Source of the DNA: Drosophila miranda
Taxonomy: Eukaryota; Arthropoda; Insecta; Diptera; Drosophilidae
Assembly: GCF_003369915.1 (NCBI RefSeq)
Contig: NC_046674.1
Location: forward strand, 13,702,001 to 13,766,000
DNA: 64,000 bases
Direction: 5' to 3'
Under the pieces are notes generated by a model. It had not been told where the DNA came from. It saw nothing but the letters and a program-made list of their open reading frames with translations, and searched no databases. Shown here piece by piece: positions 22,886 through 34,393 of the stretch (position 1 is the first letter of the stretch; every line of letters begins with the position of its first letter). The position numbers and the translations under genes are program-made.

Positions 22886-24205
22886 TTACAAATATTTATA
22901 GGGACTGCTATGTTGAGCATTACTGATGACCACGCACGGTCCGTGCTGCACTTTCACCGAGCTCTCGCTGCGCCAATCGCACTCGATTGGCACAAACTGG
23001 CCCTTCCGCATGACTGTCTTGGGCTTGGTGATGCCATAGCAGGCGTATTGAAAGACATTGCGAGAAATGGGCAGACACTGCTCATAGATCTCGACAATAT
23101 CCGCGTGCATGCTGTCCACGGAGAAGTCCTGGCCGCAGTGGAGCTGCTGGTGGATGTGCAACTTGCTGCGGCGCGTAAAATGAGTGCGACACCGACGACA
23201 CTGCAGGGGACGGGTGGGCGAGGTCGGCGATGCTGTTGGTGGCACTGACGCTGGTGCGGAGCCCATAATGGGAGTTGGCAGCTCGTGCAGTCGCTGGAAC
23301 TGGCCCATGATGTCGTTCAGAATGAGGAAATTCTTATTGGGCAACTGTTGCAGCGTCTCGCTGATGTGATACGGCACTACATAGAGCTCCTTGGTGGTTT
23401 TGCACTGCTGCAGGCCATGGAGATTGACGCGCATGTTGGGTGGAAAGTAGCCGAGGCATTCGCGGTAGTGCTTCAGGTAGGCGGCCTTGAGACTGGTCAG
23501 CTCGGCTTCGCTGGTAGTGCTGGAATTGGAACTGGAACTGGACCCCTCCTCCTGTCTCAGCTGAAGGGGCAGGGCAAACGATGACTCCATGGCTGGGGAT
23601 TCGGCATCCTGCCGCTGTCTCTTCACTTGCACCCGTATTCTGGTAATGCTGCACTCGTCCAGTCCATGCTCACTGTTGCAGCTCAGGTAATTCTCGATCC
23701 TTTGCATTATCATCTCGTAGACCACACTCACGCACTCTTCTATGTCATAGTGATGATCCACCCTGAGGTTGCCGCTCTGGAAGATCAGCACCTGGTTCAT
23801 AACGTTCACGTAGCAGGCCAGATTGAACTCCACGCTGAACGTGTTGTTGTGGAACATCCAGCGTAGTAGCTCGGGCACTCCCCTGGCACAGGTTTCGCCC
23901 ATGAAGTGATCTAGCTTGTCCTTGGCGCTCTCGTCGCACAAGAAGAAGGTCTCTATCTGGCGCGCCTCGATGATGTCGAGCACGGCCTGCTGTTGCTTGC
24001 TCAGCTTGAGGCCCTGCGAGTTCTCGCCGCCACGTACCCAGTGCTGGCTAGGCGGCTCATCGGCGTCTATGCAACTATAGCAGGTGGCACACTCGTGCAT
24101 CTGGCCCTGGGCATACCAGCGATGGTGGAATGTTTGTGTCGTTTCCTCATTCGTGAACACAAAGCTCGAAATGGGCTCGTCGTCGTACATGATGTCGAAT
24201 GGCAT
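22886..24205 (-). CDS. term: Single C2H2 zinc finger protein, probable terminus
   Basis: Intronless frame of 439 codons from ATG at 24205. It holds one classical finger, C-X2-C-X12-H-X3-H (CRRCRTHFTRRSKLHIHQ...), at about residues 335-357, followed by an 80-residue tail that is Cys-containing but fingerless. The N-terminal two thirds has no domain I know apart from a serine-rich linker. A blastoderm-expressed Drosophila gene named terminus is known to encode a protein of similar size with a single potential DNA-binding finger and, as I recall, maps to 75D; identity here rests on that match plus neighbours, not on an alignment. The role is presumably nuclear nucleic-acid binding. An AATAAA (plus strand 22881-22886) overlaps the stop codon, so the 3' UTR is probably minimal. 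Confidence 0.8.
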   Translation of the reverse strand: MPFDIMYDDEPISSFVFTNEETTQTFHHRWYAQGQMHECATCYSCIDADEPPSQHWVRGGENSQGLKLSKQQQAVLDIIEARQIETFFLCDESAKDKLDHFMGETCARGVPELLRWMFHNNTFSVEFNLACYVNVMNQVLIFQSGNLRVDHHYDIEECVSVVYEMIMQRIENYLSCNSEHGLDECSITRIRVQVKRQRQDAESPAMESSFALPLQLRQEEGSSSSSNSSTTSEAELTSLKAAYLKHYRECLGYFPPNMRVNLHGLQQCKTTKELYVVPYHISETLQQLPNKNFLILNDIMGQFQRLHELPTPIMGSAPASVPPTASPTSPTRPLQCRRCRTHFTRRSKLHIHQQLHCGQDFSVDSMHADIVEIYEQCLPISRNVFQYACYGITKPKTVMRKGQFVPIECDWRSESSVKVQHGPCVVISNAQHSSPYKYL

Positions 24206-24269
24206 GTTGGAATATGGATTTTCGGAATGGAAACTACTGTTGATGCTTCTCTGCTAAGATTCAGTTGAT

Positions 24270-24306
24270 GACTGATGTGCTCTGCTTTGGAAGCGTTGGG
24301 TTTATA
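24270..24306 (-). promoter_or_regulatory. TATA box and initiator of the terminus-like gene
   Basis: On the minus strand CATATAAAC places TATAAA at 24306-24301. An initiator TCAGTC follows at 24275-24270, with its A about 33 bases downstream of the TATA start, the standard fly spacing. That gives a 5' UTR of about 68 bases to the ATG at 24205. Confidence 0.7.
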
Positions 24307-24309
24307 TGC

Positions 24310-27300
24310 GAACCACCCAGAGCCTATCCACAGAGGGTAACCTGTAGTCGGAGCCTTTACCTGTGTAACAGGTAGGTGGCTAAATCCTCGAGGGCTTACA
24401 GCTAACATCTGTTATTTGGAAATTCTTTGCCTAATCTCAGATCGATTTATTGTGGGCTTTTATGATTTCCAGATGCCAGCATCTGCTAGCCCCTGGGAGA
24501 GGTAGGTTCGAGTAGATCTCATACCTGTCGCCATCTCACCTTCCACCTTAATTCTAGGATTGAGCCATTAAAGCCACAGCAATTCGAGCACAAGGACTGC
24601 CGCCTCAACCCACCAAGTGACAGAAGGTAAAAAGATCATCCCTAGGAAAAATAAACCAGCGACGCCCAGGCTTCCCTGGCGTCTTGTGCAATTTGCACTA
24701 GTCGAAGGAACGCAGAGCAGAACAGAGCAATGGAGAGGATAGGATAGTATAGGAGAGGATAGGATAGACAAACCGCCATCATCCGCCTCCTCAAGCCTTG
24801 TCTCCACGCAAACGAAGTGGACAATGGCCACCACCGCATGGCAAGTGACGCGACAATGGCGCTCGAGGTCTGGAGCTCTGCAGCTCTGGTCATTCTCTCG
24901 GCGAGAGTCGGTCGCACTGCAGTCACTTAATTTCCGTTTCCTTTTTTCACGCTTCATTGTCTGCCTTTTGCGCTGTGGCCGTCTCTGGTTTAGGTTTTGG
25001 CTTTCCATTCCACTTCCTCCCACCCGCTTTTCTCGACTGCAATTTAAAGCTCTTCTTCGAGTGAAATATGCTCGAAAATTAACAAAGTCAATTAGAAGGT
25101 GCTTAAAGTAGACAATAATTATTTAAACAAGATGCTAGCTCGCATGTCCATTCATCTAGCTTGCGTTTCTCTAGAGGGTATGGCAGAATGTTAATAGAAT
25201 AATGGGTATACGTTCCGCTAACGGAGCGTTTTATTACGCTTCCAGTAAGGCATTCCCTAGTTTACATTTGCAACACATCTTCCCTTTCTTATATGTTGCA
25301 CAATTTGTACATTTTGCTGCCACAGGGGCACATGACAGAGAGCCAAAACTTAATTAAGTCTGATGTACATGTAGAGGGTGCTGTGGCAATGACACATGCG
25401 AGTCCTATGCAAACGCGAATCGAATTACCTTGGGCCCCAAAAGCAGATTCGGAGTCTGGCAAGGTCGAAAGATTGCAACAGCAGGAAAACAGGCGTTGAC
25501 TGCCGCAGAGTCGCAGATTAAATCGGAAACTAAACAGACATCAGTTCAGTACCCTATTCCCAAGGGTGGACCAGTCCGCATCCATCAACTTCCAGCACTC
25601 AACATCGAACTGTAAAAGTGTTATTTGCTGTGTGCTATGTGAAACCGAATATCAAACGCCCCGTCAAGCCAAGCGAAGCAATCAAGCGGACGCACACAAG
25701 ACCAAAGGATAGATAGATGAAGGGATAGATGAGTCCAGCCAAGGATAGGACTGTCTGTCTGTCAGAGGTAGCCACGGCTATCGACCGACTCACACCTTTT
25801 GGCCATTCCGTGGCTCGTCATAAAATTGTGAAACGCTATTGGACCCAACCATTGGAGGGCAGTCCCTGGCACCGCCTGAGGCATGCCGCTTAAAAGCTTA
25901 GCAAAGGGTCGTCTAATGGATGCTGCAACGAAGCTCATAGCACACAGCACACCTGTCCAGGCTCTGTTTGAGGTTGAGGTCCATGTCCAGGCAATCCTGC
26001 AAAATTGAGATGCATAAAATCTGTCCGCAATCGGTCTGGGCTCCTTCGAAATCTCAGAGTGTTGACATTTTGTGTATTTTACTTATATTTTTTTATTCCT
26101 CTCAATTTTACAGATTACTTTGGACAATACCCGGACTGTGTGGAAAAGAGCAAGGACCCGGACCCGGACCCGGACCGAACTTTTGATAGTTTGTTTTCCT
26201 GGGTAATTTGCAATGGAGAAAGCACAAGGTTCTGAGTAATTCCAATTGTATAAATCTAGAGTTGAAGCTCAAGTGTCATAATTGCTATGAATTTAATTTC
26301 CTGGAACCGAAACCGAAAGTTTATCATGAAAACTTTTCGCAAAATCCCTGGTCAACTGCAGTCCCGCCCCACAAGGACTTGAAGTGTTTCTTGATTTGTT
26401 TTGCAAATGTAATTTGCTTCGACTTAAGATGCAGTTTACCCGTAAGTTGAAGAAGCTTCTTTTCCTTACCATTTTTGATATTATTTTTGAACAAAAAACT
26501 TTTCCACTTTATTTCCAGGCCAGGACCAGGCCCAGGCCCAGGCCTATGCGGAAAATGCGGGTGAAAAGAACTTGTAACTCGGTTGCAATTTATGCTACAA
26601 TTTTCATATTCATGCAACTAGCAACTACAACAAGGACAACCACTTCAAGTGTCTGGCTCTGGCGAAAATTGCCATAAAAAACTTTGGCCGTCTCAATGGC
26701 AAAAGTCGTCAACATCCACCGTCGTCGGCGCTGGCGCTGGCGTCGTTCCCCTCCTTCATGGCACAGACGCCTTACAGACTGTGGGGCTCTGCTGGTCTGG
26801 TCTGGTCTGGTCTGGGATTTAAGGTGTTGACTTTCCTCCGTTAGCCTGGGCCACAATTTGTCAGCAAGTTTTCCTAACAACTAAATTCTATGCTCGGTTT
26901 GAGTGCAATTGCATCTCCCCCACCCCACCTCGTGGCCTGCTGCTGCATGCAAATTATGCAAATTTGACTTTCAACGAAAGCCCCTTTCGCTTTCTAACTG
27001 ACTGGCTGCAAGGTCAACATATTTATGCCCTTTCAACCTCCTCCTTCTCCTTCTCCCTTCCTACTCAACCTCAATCCCAAACCACTCACCCATTTTATTT
27101 TGTATGCAACGAAATAAAGCCCCCCTCCCGGGGCACCGAGACAGCAATTAAAATGCTTTAGAATTTAGTTCGCTGTCAGTCAAAGATTGAGTCACTTGTC
27201 GACGGCATCGTCGCAGTCGCTAGTCTTGTTTGGCAGCTGCTGGATGACTGCCTGATGGATGTCATTAGATGGTAGCCACCAATGAGCCACTTCTATTCAG

Positions 27301-30300
27301 AACTTCTTAACACAAGCAAGGCTTTGTAGGCAAACTGCTTTGCGGCTTAGAGACGGTACACACAAGGTTGTATAGGCATGGTGAAATGCTGCACAAGGAT
27401 CAAAAATCACTTGAACAGGTCTCTTTCTCATGTCTTATACACACGCATCGGCGTTTAACAGAGGGAACTGTTGAACGGGTCGTAACATGGAGTATAAGAC
27501 TGTTATTGAACTATGCCCAGCAAAAAAGAAGCGAGAGACTGTTTTATAAGAGATATATTCGAATGTTTCTATTCAAGTTAAGGAAAATGTTTGTTACAGG
27601 TCCCAGAGGCCACTTTCCCCAAGTAGCTCTAATTAGTGATTAGCGAATATCTTTACTAAGACTTGGCCTTAAACATTTATGTTAGAATTAGCGTCTCCTT
27701 GGGGTATCAACTATTCAGTCACCATCAATCAAAACCTCTTCTCAATGGCTTATGGTGCCATCTTATTTTCTGCATAATTTGCAATCTTTGTAAGCAAACG
27801 AATGAGTTCCATTCTTAATGACCTTGTTTTTCCGCTGCGCCACATGCTTGGCTAATTAATTATGCAGCAGTTTTGGGGAAGTGGGGGGGAACCAAATGGT
27901 TATCTAGTCTCTGCTAGAATTCTATTTAATTTATTGCATTTAATTGGAATGCATTTTGTATGAGTTTCGAACCATCTGTCCGCTCCGTTGGCTGTTTTAG
28001 ATTATAAAGTTTTCGACACTGCTGTTTGGCCATTGAATTATTCACCATCTGGTTCGTTGGCATACACTTCTCAGCAATTTTAAATCTAAATCTTTACACT
28101 ATCTTTAATTGTTCGATGAATTGCTGGATTAAAAAATACTAATAATTTTTAGCTAGAACATTTTCATAGAAATACCTCAGCAATTCTAAACGCTTTCCCG
28201 GAACCATTTCCTGCTTATTAAGCAGAAATGATTAAATACGAAAAGAAAACTCATTCATTAAATTCAAATGAAAAACTACTCCTTGTTTTTTTAGTCTTCA
28301 TCTTAAGCACTTCTTGGCTCATTGTAAATCAGTCGTTTAGCTTTTCTCGAGAAAATCGTTGATTACTTTTCCATGAGTTCCTTTTCATTTGCTTAACTCT
28401 TTGTGCAGGGCATGGCAGCTTCTCCATCCTGCTTCCGACATCCTCGAAGAGCTTTCCGCCCAATGCATTTCTTAATAAATCCCCCAATCCTTCGAAGACC
28501 TGGTTTCCTTTCTACCTTTACTTTCCTCCTTCATTAATACCATCTACTTTTTTCGTCTTCGCTTGCCTTTTTGTATATTTTATTCTCTCAATCAATGGGA
28601 AAATTCGATCAATCGTCAAATTTATCTACGATTTGCACACTGCGGCATCAAATGGAAAATTTCCCTTTGATGTGATGTTGATGTTTTACGACTACTTAAA
28701 AGATCGTGAATTTGGTCATAAGGCTATGAATTTCCCACGGCTTGGGACTGTTATACCCATAACTAATCACTCATTGGCAATAACTACCTTAAGGTGACAC
28801 TGAATAGGGCCACTGGCTGTGACCTATGTGCAATCACTCCCAAAGGTTAACCCCAGCATTCGGCGTCAATTAAATTACTCCTGACATGGCCAGCTTACTT
28901 GTTCGTAAGCCAACTGATGACTTTCCACTGGCGTTTCAGCCGTTTGTAGCTGGCTGACAGGTGATTAAACCAGGCTCAGAGCTCCACCGTTCATTCGACG
29001 AAAACGACGCCGCCCCCGGGCATCACATCACTCAAAATCGCAGTTGCAAAATGCAGCAAATGAAAACAAAGCAAAGGCACGTAAATGGCTTAATAATTCT
29101 GTCAGTTTCCAGGCTGCTCCCGGTTGTCCCAAAATAGCTCCCACATGGAACCATGGCAGAGACCTGCCAACACGGCATTAAAACGGTTGACGTTTTACTT
29201 TTATTTATTTTTTTGCGTAATTTCATAATTTATGCATAATAAAATGAGACCTGTGGTGTGGTGTGCTGGTATGGCTGTGTGGGATGTGGGATGTGGGAAG
29301 GACTTCCAAGTCCACCCGCCTGTGCTGGTTGTGCTGCTCCTACCATATTGCTATGCCTTCCTCATGGCTGTCCCGGAAGTAGTCTGCCCCTAGCCCCGCC
29401 CCCAACTGCCGCCCAGTGTTGGCTGGCATCCAACTGACATTTTTCATAAATGCTATAAGGAGGGGGCACATATATTTTTCTTGAATTTTTTTCTTTACTC
29501 CTCACTCCCTCTGTTAGTGTCCCGTTTTGCTTTTTACTAATTTAACATTTCAGCGTCCAATTAACATTTTAAGCCAAAAAGCTTTGGGGAGTTCTGTTCT
29601 ACACAAGGGAAGTATGAGCGAGGGGTCGGAAAACAGACAGACGGAGACGAAGAGAGAGGGAGAGAGAGAGTGTGTGCTGAAAGAGAAAAAATGTTGATTA
29701 CGAAATTTTTGTATTCCCTGAATATAGTTAAGGTATAGAAATTTCACTGACTGGAGGAGAGAAGGCGGGCAGTCGATTGGAATTTCATTTGTTTGGGATT
29801 TTATTAAATTTTTTTGGGAATTTAATCTCTATGAGATTTAAAATTCCACTGTGTTTATTTAATAATTTTGTAGATACAATTTACGATGAAATTTTAATAG
29901 AAAGTCAGAGAGGCGCGACAAAGGTTATACTCTTTAAGTGAGACAACAAGTAGAAAAACAAGTAGTATATTTTAAACACGCTGTTATTCCGAAAGAATGA
30001 AGTAAGAATAGAAATAGGACTTCGGTAGATCGACGGTAGAATACGGTGAAATATTTTAGTACAGACAACACTATACATTCTCGACTAATATATTGGAGCA
30101 GATCAGTTCCACCATAGTCCCAAATACCCAACTTAATTCTTTTGAGGCCTTTCATGGTAGGTTTTCATTGGTTTTGCCGCGTTGAAATTTGTAATCACAT
30201 TCATACATAGGTATGTAGGTATGTGTTTGAAGTCCACAGGTGCTCGTGCGATGATTTGTATGGATTGCCAGTGCGTCGAGGGAATATGCTTCCCTTCCAA

Positions 30301-30370
30301 TTATTTCAGAAGTAAACGTTTGTCGATAAGCGGAGTGTATGGCGTAGCGGCTGCTGTCTAAAAAGTTTAA
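24310..30370. other. Gene-poor region
   Basis: I find no supported exon in these 6 kb. The sequence is AT-rich with poly-pyrimidine and poly-purine patches, a GGACCCGGACCC run near 26154, a CCAGGCCCAGGCCC run near 26520-26545, a TCTGGTCTGGTCTGG run near 26795, and a GA-rich tract at 29652-29672. It may hold regulatory DNA for the flanking genes, but no site can be named from sequence alone. Confidence 0.45.
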
Positions 30371-30639
30371 CAAGCTTCGCTCTCGCTCTATTCTTCATTC
30401 TATTGTTCTCTCAACAACAACAGCAACAATGCGCTGAGACGACTGCATCTCGCAATGGAACAAACGAACGGGTGTCTACATTGGTGCGTATTTTCTGTTT
30501 TTATCTTGATCTTCTCTTCTACTGCTGCACCCCTCTCACCACCTTCTTTGAGCGCCCGCACTTTTATCACAGGTTTAGTGTCGTGATCTAGTACACGCCT
30601 ACATATATGTACATACATATACACAACTCTCTTGCTTGG

Positions 30640-31090
30640 CCACCAACTTTCGCTCTCGTTCTTATGAGTGAGATAGGGAGAGATGAGACGAGCTTTGAGC
30701 CGCCCACGCTGCTGCATTCTTATAACAGCTTGCTCTTCCCCCCGTCCCCTCATTCAAAGCAGTCATAAGAGCGGTTAATTAATTCTTTTTATATCAAGCG
30801 TCTTATTAAGAGAGAGGGGAAGTCGTGCATAAACGAAGGCCGATCTGCGAACCGAGCTTTGACTGGCCTACGCTGCTCTGCTGCCCCCCTCTCCCATGAC
30901 GTGACACGCCGAACACACAAGCTTTCGCTTCACCCATGCTGCTGCATTCTTATCACAGCTTCGACTCGCCTTCGCTCTTATCGCCACTGTTATTTCCCCC
31001 CGGTTTCTCATTAAAAGCGGTAGTTTAAAGCGGTCGTTCAAATCGGTATTTTAAAGCGTTCGTTAAAATCGTATTTCTAGTAAAAGTGCG
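30640..31090 (+). repeat. Degenerate direct repeats upstream of a candidate small gene
   Basis: The phrase GCTGCTGCATTCTTAT(A/C)ACA occurs near 30709 and again near 30941, each followed by C-rich sequence and then TCATTCAAAGC or TCATTAAAAGC. A third, weaker copy lies between them near 30871. From about 31011 to 31080 there is a shorter array built on (T)TTAAAGCG(G/T)TCGTT. The origin is unclear: a decayed mobile element or a promoter-type duplication. Confidence 0.5.
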
Positions 31091-31377
31091 CGTGCGCGCC
31101 TTAATGCAACTGGCGCGAAAAGTTCCCAAATGATGTTTTTCCTACGAAAATATAATCAAAATCAATTGTTTCGCATTTTCGTGCGTCGTGTTTTTTTAAA
31201 TTTTTGTTTTTGTTTGTTGTTTATGTGTTTGTGTGGAAAACAACATAATAAAGAAATGCAACGCAAAAAAATAGAAAATTTGATTCAAATATACAGAACT
31301 AAAAAACAGCTACATACATACACGTCCCAAAAGTAGACAGAAGATAATATTAAACGCTACAGCACTACATATTGAAA

Positions 31378-31890
31378 ATGCATATAAGAACAGGTGAGTC
31401 TTTCCGTTTTATACGGTTTTATACTTTTTTCGAAATTTATAAATATGTATTTATAATAATTATAATTTTCTGTAATAGTATATCTCGTATCTCATCCTTT
31501 CCCTACTTTTTAATTTATAGATATTTTTTGGTTTTCGATCAGTGAATTTTTTCTGGTGTGATAGTCATACGTTTTTCAGGTAATTCGCGTAGGCAAATAA
31601 TTTATCTCAATAGCTTGGATCGGATGTTTGTCGACTCCGATTATAGGGGGATGTACGTTGATCAATTGGTTTTGTCTGTACAACTACAGAAAAATCTGCA
31701 GAAATCCGTAAAGAACCACTGTCTATCCTCGGCCAGAAACATTTGTCTGCAGGCAGCTTGGGTGTGGTTTTTTTTTACACACAAGCAACCACAAATTGTA
31801 TTTGCTAGATACAGGACTTGTCGTTTGCGCTGGATACTGCAACGGATATGGAATCCTCTCTGTGCGATTTTCACTATTATAATTTTATAA
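31378..31890 (+). CDS. Possible two-exon small protein, unrecognised
   Basis: Exon 1 is ATGCATATAAGAACAG (31378-31393), ending at a perfect CAG/GTGAGT donor. After a 186-nt intron, TTTTTCAG at 31572-31579 opens exon 2 (31580-31890), which continues in frame to TAA. The product would be 108 residues with no signal peptide, no known domain, and a rather hydrophobic, Trp-rich C-terminal end. About 250 bases of AT-rich, stop-dense leader precede the ATG. Both splice sites are good, but the composition of exon 2 is not clearly coding. It could be part of a decayed mobile element or a non-coding spliced transcript. Confidence 0.25.
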
Positions 31891-34333
31891 TTTTAAGAAG
31901 TATAAATATTTGCGTTTTTTTGGCAGACCTGCAACTCTGTCTTCAATTGGAATTTTCTGAAATAGGATAGATTTGAATATTTCATTTTTAACCTTATTTC
32001 GATGGTTCGAGGGTTTAAAGTATAAAACAAATTATATATGTACTTAATGTACCAAAACAGTAACCCTACCACCCTGGAAATTTGGAGCTTTTGAAAAATC
32101 TCATTAAATTTCTGTTTGGCAAAATGTGTGGGAGGTTCCTGGAAGCAGTTGAGCAACTCAAGCTGTAGTGCCCAATACAAAGAGCAAGTGGAGAACATAA
32201 GCCTTCGAAGAACCCATCAACTCTTTGGTTAAATCAAGTACTAAATGAGTAATAATGAATGATGTGGCAGGTCGGTCGGGTGTTTGCATAGGCTCTGCTA
32301 CCGATTCCGGCAATACTCGACCCTCTCCACTCGACACTCGACACTCGGGTCGACTGCCGTCTCTACGTTTCTATACATTCATTCTCGTTATTTCTTATTC
32401 AGCAGCCATCAGCATGCACTTAGGGCTCGTTTTAATGCAAATTCCAGCCGGCACATGTGCCACGTGATGTGCGAATGTTGGCAAAATCCATTTACCACTT
32501 AACCGCCTCGAAGGGGAATTACAGTTGCATTCCAAGAAAATAATAGAAAATAATTAATGCAGTTTTATTGTATAGAATAATTTCTCCGAATAATTTCTCT
32601 GCTGCAAGGGAACTGCCACAGAATGTTGCTCATTAAAATTGAAATTGTATGATTTTTGTATATGTTTTAATTTTTCTTCCCCTTTTCCACACACTCTCCG
32701 TCCCTCTCTCACTCACTCTCTCTGCCTTAACCCTTTGTCGTTTGTGATTTCGTCGTCGCCGTCGTCGTCGTCCTGGATGGCAGAAAGTTCCAGTTTGCCA
32801 GCGTGTTAATTTGTGCGTAAACGTTGCACTAACGAAGCGGAAGAGGGAAGGGATTGGATGGGAAGGGAAGGAAAGGGAAGCGAAGAAGCTTTTGCCCTCT
32901 GAATAATACAGCAGCGTGTGAGGTGTGGGACGATTGCGAGGGCTTTGTGGGGGGCGGCGTGCAGGCAGCCGGCATTCAGACGGATGGAACGCGTAATTGA
33001 AATGGCATTTAAATGTTTTTGGGGGCGGCGAGGGGGCTACGGACCTGTGTGACGTCGCTTCAAGCGTGCATTTTCCATGTGAGAGAATGTCATACAACAT
33101 TATGGAGCTTGATTAAAGGGAGCTCTGATAGAGGGAGAACATCTGTGGAGATAAAGGTCCACGGGAACATATGTACATAGATTATTTGATTTAATTCAAA
33201 CTTATTTCTTAAGTTAGGGGGGCTTAAATCCTATTTAATGGGTATTTGCAATAGAACTTTCTTGAATGGAAAGTTATGGGTAAAGAAATGTTCTTCTTTT
33301 CTTTTTTCAGCCTGAGTCCTGGGGCATTCAGAATCACCACAACTGCAGATTGTACTACAAAACTCTTTGAATTCGTTCGAATTGCAATATATCTGTTTAA
33401 ATGAGTTTATTCTTCTTAGTGGTTCAACATAAAACTGATTTAAGATTGAATTTTCTTAATTGGCAAATCGTGCTGCTGCTGGCTTCACCTGCAGGCCACC
33501 GCAAAACCAATTACAATCTAGTGGGGAAACTCTAGTGTCGGTCTTAAGTCTTGAGCCATGGATGGGAGTCGCCAGAATTTGCCCGGGAAACCGCAAACTT
33601 TTCCACACTGTCCAACACTGAGCAGAGCGAGAGCTCCATTAGAAAGTTGAAACCACACATATCAATTACTCAAGTTTTCGCTTGTTGGCGTCTGGCGTCG
33701 GGCGACGTGCGTCTCGTCGCCTTGGTATCGTCCTGTATCGTCCTGCAATTGCATGGGAAATTCCAGAGCCGCAGCAGCTCCGAAGACAAGCAACAACCGA
33801 AAGTTTTTGGCCATGATTCGAAATTTGCATTTCATTCCGGCCAGTGCAGGACAGTGCCGGGCAGTGCTGCGGCTGCGGCTGCGGCTCATAACTTGACGGT
33901 CCGCTCTGACAGGCATTTCCGCCTGCAGACCGACCGGAATCTATTTGTTCTTCTTTCGGTTTTCCCCTTAAAGTTTCTTCTCACTGTTTGTTTGACATTT
34001 TATTTGTTTAAATAGAGAAAACAAATTCGCTTATTGTTATGCCATTCTCATTCGCATTCCCCTCTCCCTCCCCTCCCCTCCCCTCCCCCCACATTGCTCC
34101 CTGTACTATTTGTTTCTTCTACTTTTCCGACTTTAATGCGTAAATATTTTTACGCTTTTGGCATGGAAAGCAGCAGCAACAGCAGCGGCAGCCAAAAGGC
34201 AAGGCAACAAGCGAACAAATTTCATAAAAAATTCACAACAGGCGAACGAAATAAGATAAAATAAAATAAAAAAACTCCCAACCCCCTGCTGGGAGGTGGA
34301 GGTGGGCAAAAAGTTTTCCTCGTTTTTTTGCTT

Positions 34334-34393
<60 letters not shown>

